From NCBI GenBank assembly GCA_965204165.1, contig OZ241969.1:930001-994000 (forward strand): DNA of 64,000 nucleotides. Reading direction: 5' to 3'. Below are positions 61,806 through 64,000 of the stretch, in pieces. The DNA comes from VYFG01 sp965204165 (GTDB taxonomy: Bacteria > Pseudomonadota > Gammaproteobacteria > Arenicellales > Poriferihabitantaceae). The notes beneath the pieces were generated by a model, which was not told where the DNA came from, searched no databases, and saw nothing but the letters and a program-made list of their open reading frames with translations. The position numbers were made by a program, and so were the translations under genes. Numbering within the stretch: position 1 is the first letter of the stretch; each line of letters opens with the position of its first letter.

Positions 61806-63019
61806 GGGTCGTCGTAGGGAGGGGACCGGTCCGCCGTCGCCAGCATTCGCTGTCGGACCTGATGGTAGCTCAGGTTCGGAAACATGCTCTTGAGGGCCGC
61901 AAGTCCCGCCGTGACATAGGGCGCCGCGATGGAGGTTCCCCCGGCAAAATCCCAGCGCCCGCCCCCGCGGGTCGTGACGACCTCTCCGGGCGCCGCGATG
62001 CACCACCCGGCGGTGATCCCGCACTGCGACGAAAAGTGGGCGATGCGGCCCTCCGTATTTAGCGCCACGGCTGCCACCCATCCCTCCTCCAGTTCCGGAA
62101 AATGCCTCGGCAGCGACGCCTCCACGTCCGGATTGAGGTCGCGAGAGTTCCCCGCAGCCCAGACCGCAACGCCCCCGGCATTCACATAGGCACGGAACGC
62201 GGACAGCGTATGCGGCATGATTCGCTCCACATAGGCAGCGGTCAGACCGCGGTCCAGGCTCCAGGGCCAGGTCCTGCCCCAACTGAAGTTGGAGGCGCCG
62301 ACGCCGAGCGTGCGCATCCAGTCCACGCCCCGCGCCGTCTGCCTGTCGAACACCCCGCCCCAACCATGATTCCGCGCGCCGAATCCGCAGTCCACACAGG
62401 TGCCGTCGTCCCAGGGAACCGGAGCCGTGTTCCCCCAGGATGCGATCCGGGCCTCGTAGGCCACGCCGTACACGCCCTCCCCGTTCCGCCTCGCCGCAAC
62501 AATCCCGTGTACTACGGTACCGTGGTGGTCCGTGTCATGTAGCGGGCTGTGGTCGGACCTGTCGAGAGCCGGACGCCCGTCGTCGTCGCTCCCCCCGGTG
62601 CCGTTGCAAAGGCCCATGGCGCATCGGGCGGCGTACTGGCCGCGCAAGTCGGCATGGTCCGTGACGCCGGAGTCGAATATCCCTACCGTCTCGCCCCTGC
62701 CGGTACCCCCGCGCTCGTGCATGGCGTGAACCCTCGCGGCTTCCTCGTTGGCCACCGCGACCCGATGCTCAGAGCCGCCCCGGAACGCAGCAGGGAACCC
62801 CACCGTGCCTTCCCGGTTCGGCGTGAACCCACCGTCCGCGGGCGGGGGTGGCGGTGGGGGTGGGGGTGGGGGTGAGCCGCTGCCGCCACCACCACCACAG
62901 GCACCCAGCGAAAGGAGCAACGACGCAAGGAGGAAACTAATGCAGGCTGCTGGCACCTTCTTCGGACCGGGAGAAGTCTGAACAGCACCCCGGTCGCTCT
63001 TCACCTTTATTCCGAACAT
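61797..63019 (-). pseudogene. Autotransporter serine protease, N-terminal part (subtilisin domain)
   Basis: Probable start ATG 63019. A signal ending LLSLGAC suggests a lipoprotein, followed by a poly-Gly and poly-Pro linker. The S8 domain has VGIFDSGVTDHADL (Asp), HHGTVVHGIVAARRNG (His) and GGTSIAAPYVTAGLAALK (Ser), so the catalytic triad is complete. A WAAGNSRDLNPDV oxyanion segment is present. The gene breaks at DDPLVY, where the transposon begins. Reconstituted, it would be about 790 residues. Without the barrel the protease cannot be surface-displayed. Confidence 0.85.
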
Positions 63020-63370
63020 TCCAGACCTTACGCCTGTCAGGCAGTGGACTTTAATCCCAAAGTATTTCACAAAATAAGCACCGGGGAGTTCTGCCCCGCA
63101 ACGCCGTTTCCATGCCATCTGCGGCAACCACGTTCCATGTCCGCAACTGTGTCGCTGATGTTTGAATACGGTGTACTTTATCTTATGCTGGAACATGAAT
63201 CCATGTATAAATCATATTCCAGTATTTATTATTATTTATCAATTAGTTAAATTTTAAATCCTAGAAAATCCAATACCGCCGTAATCAAATGGCAACCGGA
63301 TTCACCCAATTCCCTGACAATCCAGTCGTGCGACTGTCAACAAACACCATTCACAGACACCGAACAAGCC
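63020..63370. other. Intergenic region, A/T-rich in part
   Basis: 351 bp; 63190-63290 is A/T-rich (TTATTATTATCAATTAGTTA-like) and is likely the protease promoter region on the minus strand. No gene was recognized. Confidence 0.4.
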
Positions 63371-64000
63371 TCAAATCTGCGATGGCAAATCCACCGGCAG
63401 TGCCCGCAGATAATCCCCGAAAGACGGGATCGGAATCCTGTAATGATCGTGAATCTCCTGGGTCGGGGCCAGCAGACCGGCATGCAGGGCTTTGGTCAGG
63501 AAATCCTCCATGGACTCTCCTGTTTTCCTGCGCACCTCTTCGGTGAGTGATTCAATCCCATCGTAGGTCAGTTTGCCGCCGTTCTCATCGGCAGCCAGAG
63601 CCAATACCTTGTAGACCCAGGATCGATCGGTGCCGGCAGCAAGTCGGCCAGCATAGTACTCGTTCTTGTATTCCTCAGCAGCAGCCATGGCCTCATCCAG
63701 ATAGGATGAATCAATCCGTCTACCGTTGTTCAGGATGATGTCACACGCCGCAAACGCAACACTGTTGATATGCTGTGGCCACCCTTGGGACAGTTTGGCC
63801 AGCCTGCTCACCCACACTTCCCGGACTTCCTGAGTCCCCGTGAAACGATAGGCATCGAAGACGCTCCGGATGGCACAGGCCGAGTCATCAGACGGCAGGA
63901 AGTCCAGGTTCACCAACCATCCTCTTGCGAATCTCGACAAACCACAGTGGAGGTGAACTTTCTGGAGTGTTAGGAGACCGGCCCGGCCAGCCAGGAGTTC
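63371..64000 (-). CDS. C-terminal part of an ATPase-like protein (partial)
   Basis: The minus-strand frame is open to the window edge, so the gene continues beyond. It reads VHLHCGLSRFARGWLVNLDF, VFDAYRFTGTQEVREVWVSR, LAKLSQGWPQHINSVAFAAC and a C-terminal winged-helix-like region TYDGIESLTEEVRRKTGES. This wording (Rxt…LsqGwPqhi) is typical of the lid and C-terminal helices of STAND-like AAA ATPases. Only the last 209 residues are present, and the P-loop is outside the window. Confidence 0.65.
   Translation of the reverse strand, partial: ELLAGRAGLLTLQKVHLHCGLSRFARGWLVNLDFLPSDDSACAIRSVFDAYRFTGTQEVREVWVSRLAKLSQGWPQHINSVAFAACDIILNNGRRIDSSYLDEAMAAAEEYKNEYYAGRLAAGTDRSWVYKVLALAADENGGKLTYDGIESLTEEVRRKTGESMEDFLTKALHAGLLAPTQEIHDHYRIPIPSFGDYLRALPVDLPSQI

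Noticed and set aside
59608..61893. A 761-codon plus-strand frame opposite the fusion transposase
   Set aside because: It mirrors the transposase codons and has no motif of its own; Arg/Pro/Gly-rich.
62850..62880. Poly-G tract (GGGGGTGGCGGTGGGGGT) considered as a G-quadruplex regulatory element
   Set aside because: It encodes the poly-Pro linker of the protease in frame, a sufficient explanation.
1..64000. tRNA, rRNA and CRISPR arrays
   Set aside because: No cloverleaf-type ends, rRNA-like conserved stretches or regularly spaced repeats with unique spacers were noticed on reading; a dedicated scan was not possible.

Overview
The window looks like the accessory genome of a GC-rich proteobacterium, most likely a gammaproteobacterium. 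The signs are a trimethylamine-dehydrogenase-type flavoprotein, an autotransporter protease, a Spy/CpxP-like chaperone, an SSB ending in DDDIPF, and a MobF relaxase with a TraD-type coupling protein. No chromosomal housekeeping genes, rRNA, tRNA or CRISPR array were seen. The species cannot be named from this sequence alone.

Layout. (1) 1-6.1 kb: a LexA/CI-like repressor with a palindromic operator/promoter, then a lower-GC stretch. This holds a Swt1-type HEPN protein with nine 16-residue repeats and a HEPN-zinc-ribbon gene cut in two by an IS110-family element. (2) 6.5-26 kb: a co-directional plasmid/ICE-type block. It encodes a MoxR-like AAA ATPase, a DUF3150-like protein, a metallopeptidase-like/VWA protein, a large ParB-like protein, a GHKL ATPase, a DUF2958-like protein, a 1525-residue methylase plus Strawberry-notch helicase, a SLOG/DprA-like protein, SSB, a Toprim primase-like protein and a DUF2493-like protein. 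(3) 26-39 kb: a ribbon-helix-helix protein and, on the minus strand, traD-traI. The interval between them holds cargo that looks like defence genes: AbiU2-like HEPN, KAP NTPase, and TPR plus LA2681-type HEPN. (4) 39-64 kb: a mosaic of genes disabled by transposons, frameshifts and duplications, mixed with intact ones. The intact ones include Uma2 nuclease, SprT-like protease, pRiA4b-ORF3 protein, cupin and a peptide-binding protein.

How it fits together. Regions 2-3 read as the maintenance and transfer core of a conjugative or mobilizable element: single-strand DNA handling, partition, relaxase and coupling protein. No type IV secretion genes are in the window. HEPN toxin-type proteins of four different families lie in or beside this core. 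Region 4 looks like a decaying zone with recent transposition. Two insertions have perfect 9-bp target duplications, and removing either one restores the host reading frame. A 23-bp tandem duplication splits a third gene. The most unusual single item is a transposase that appears to join a DruA-like (DUF4338) N-terminus to a Tn5-type DDE catalytic domain.
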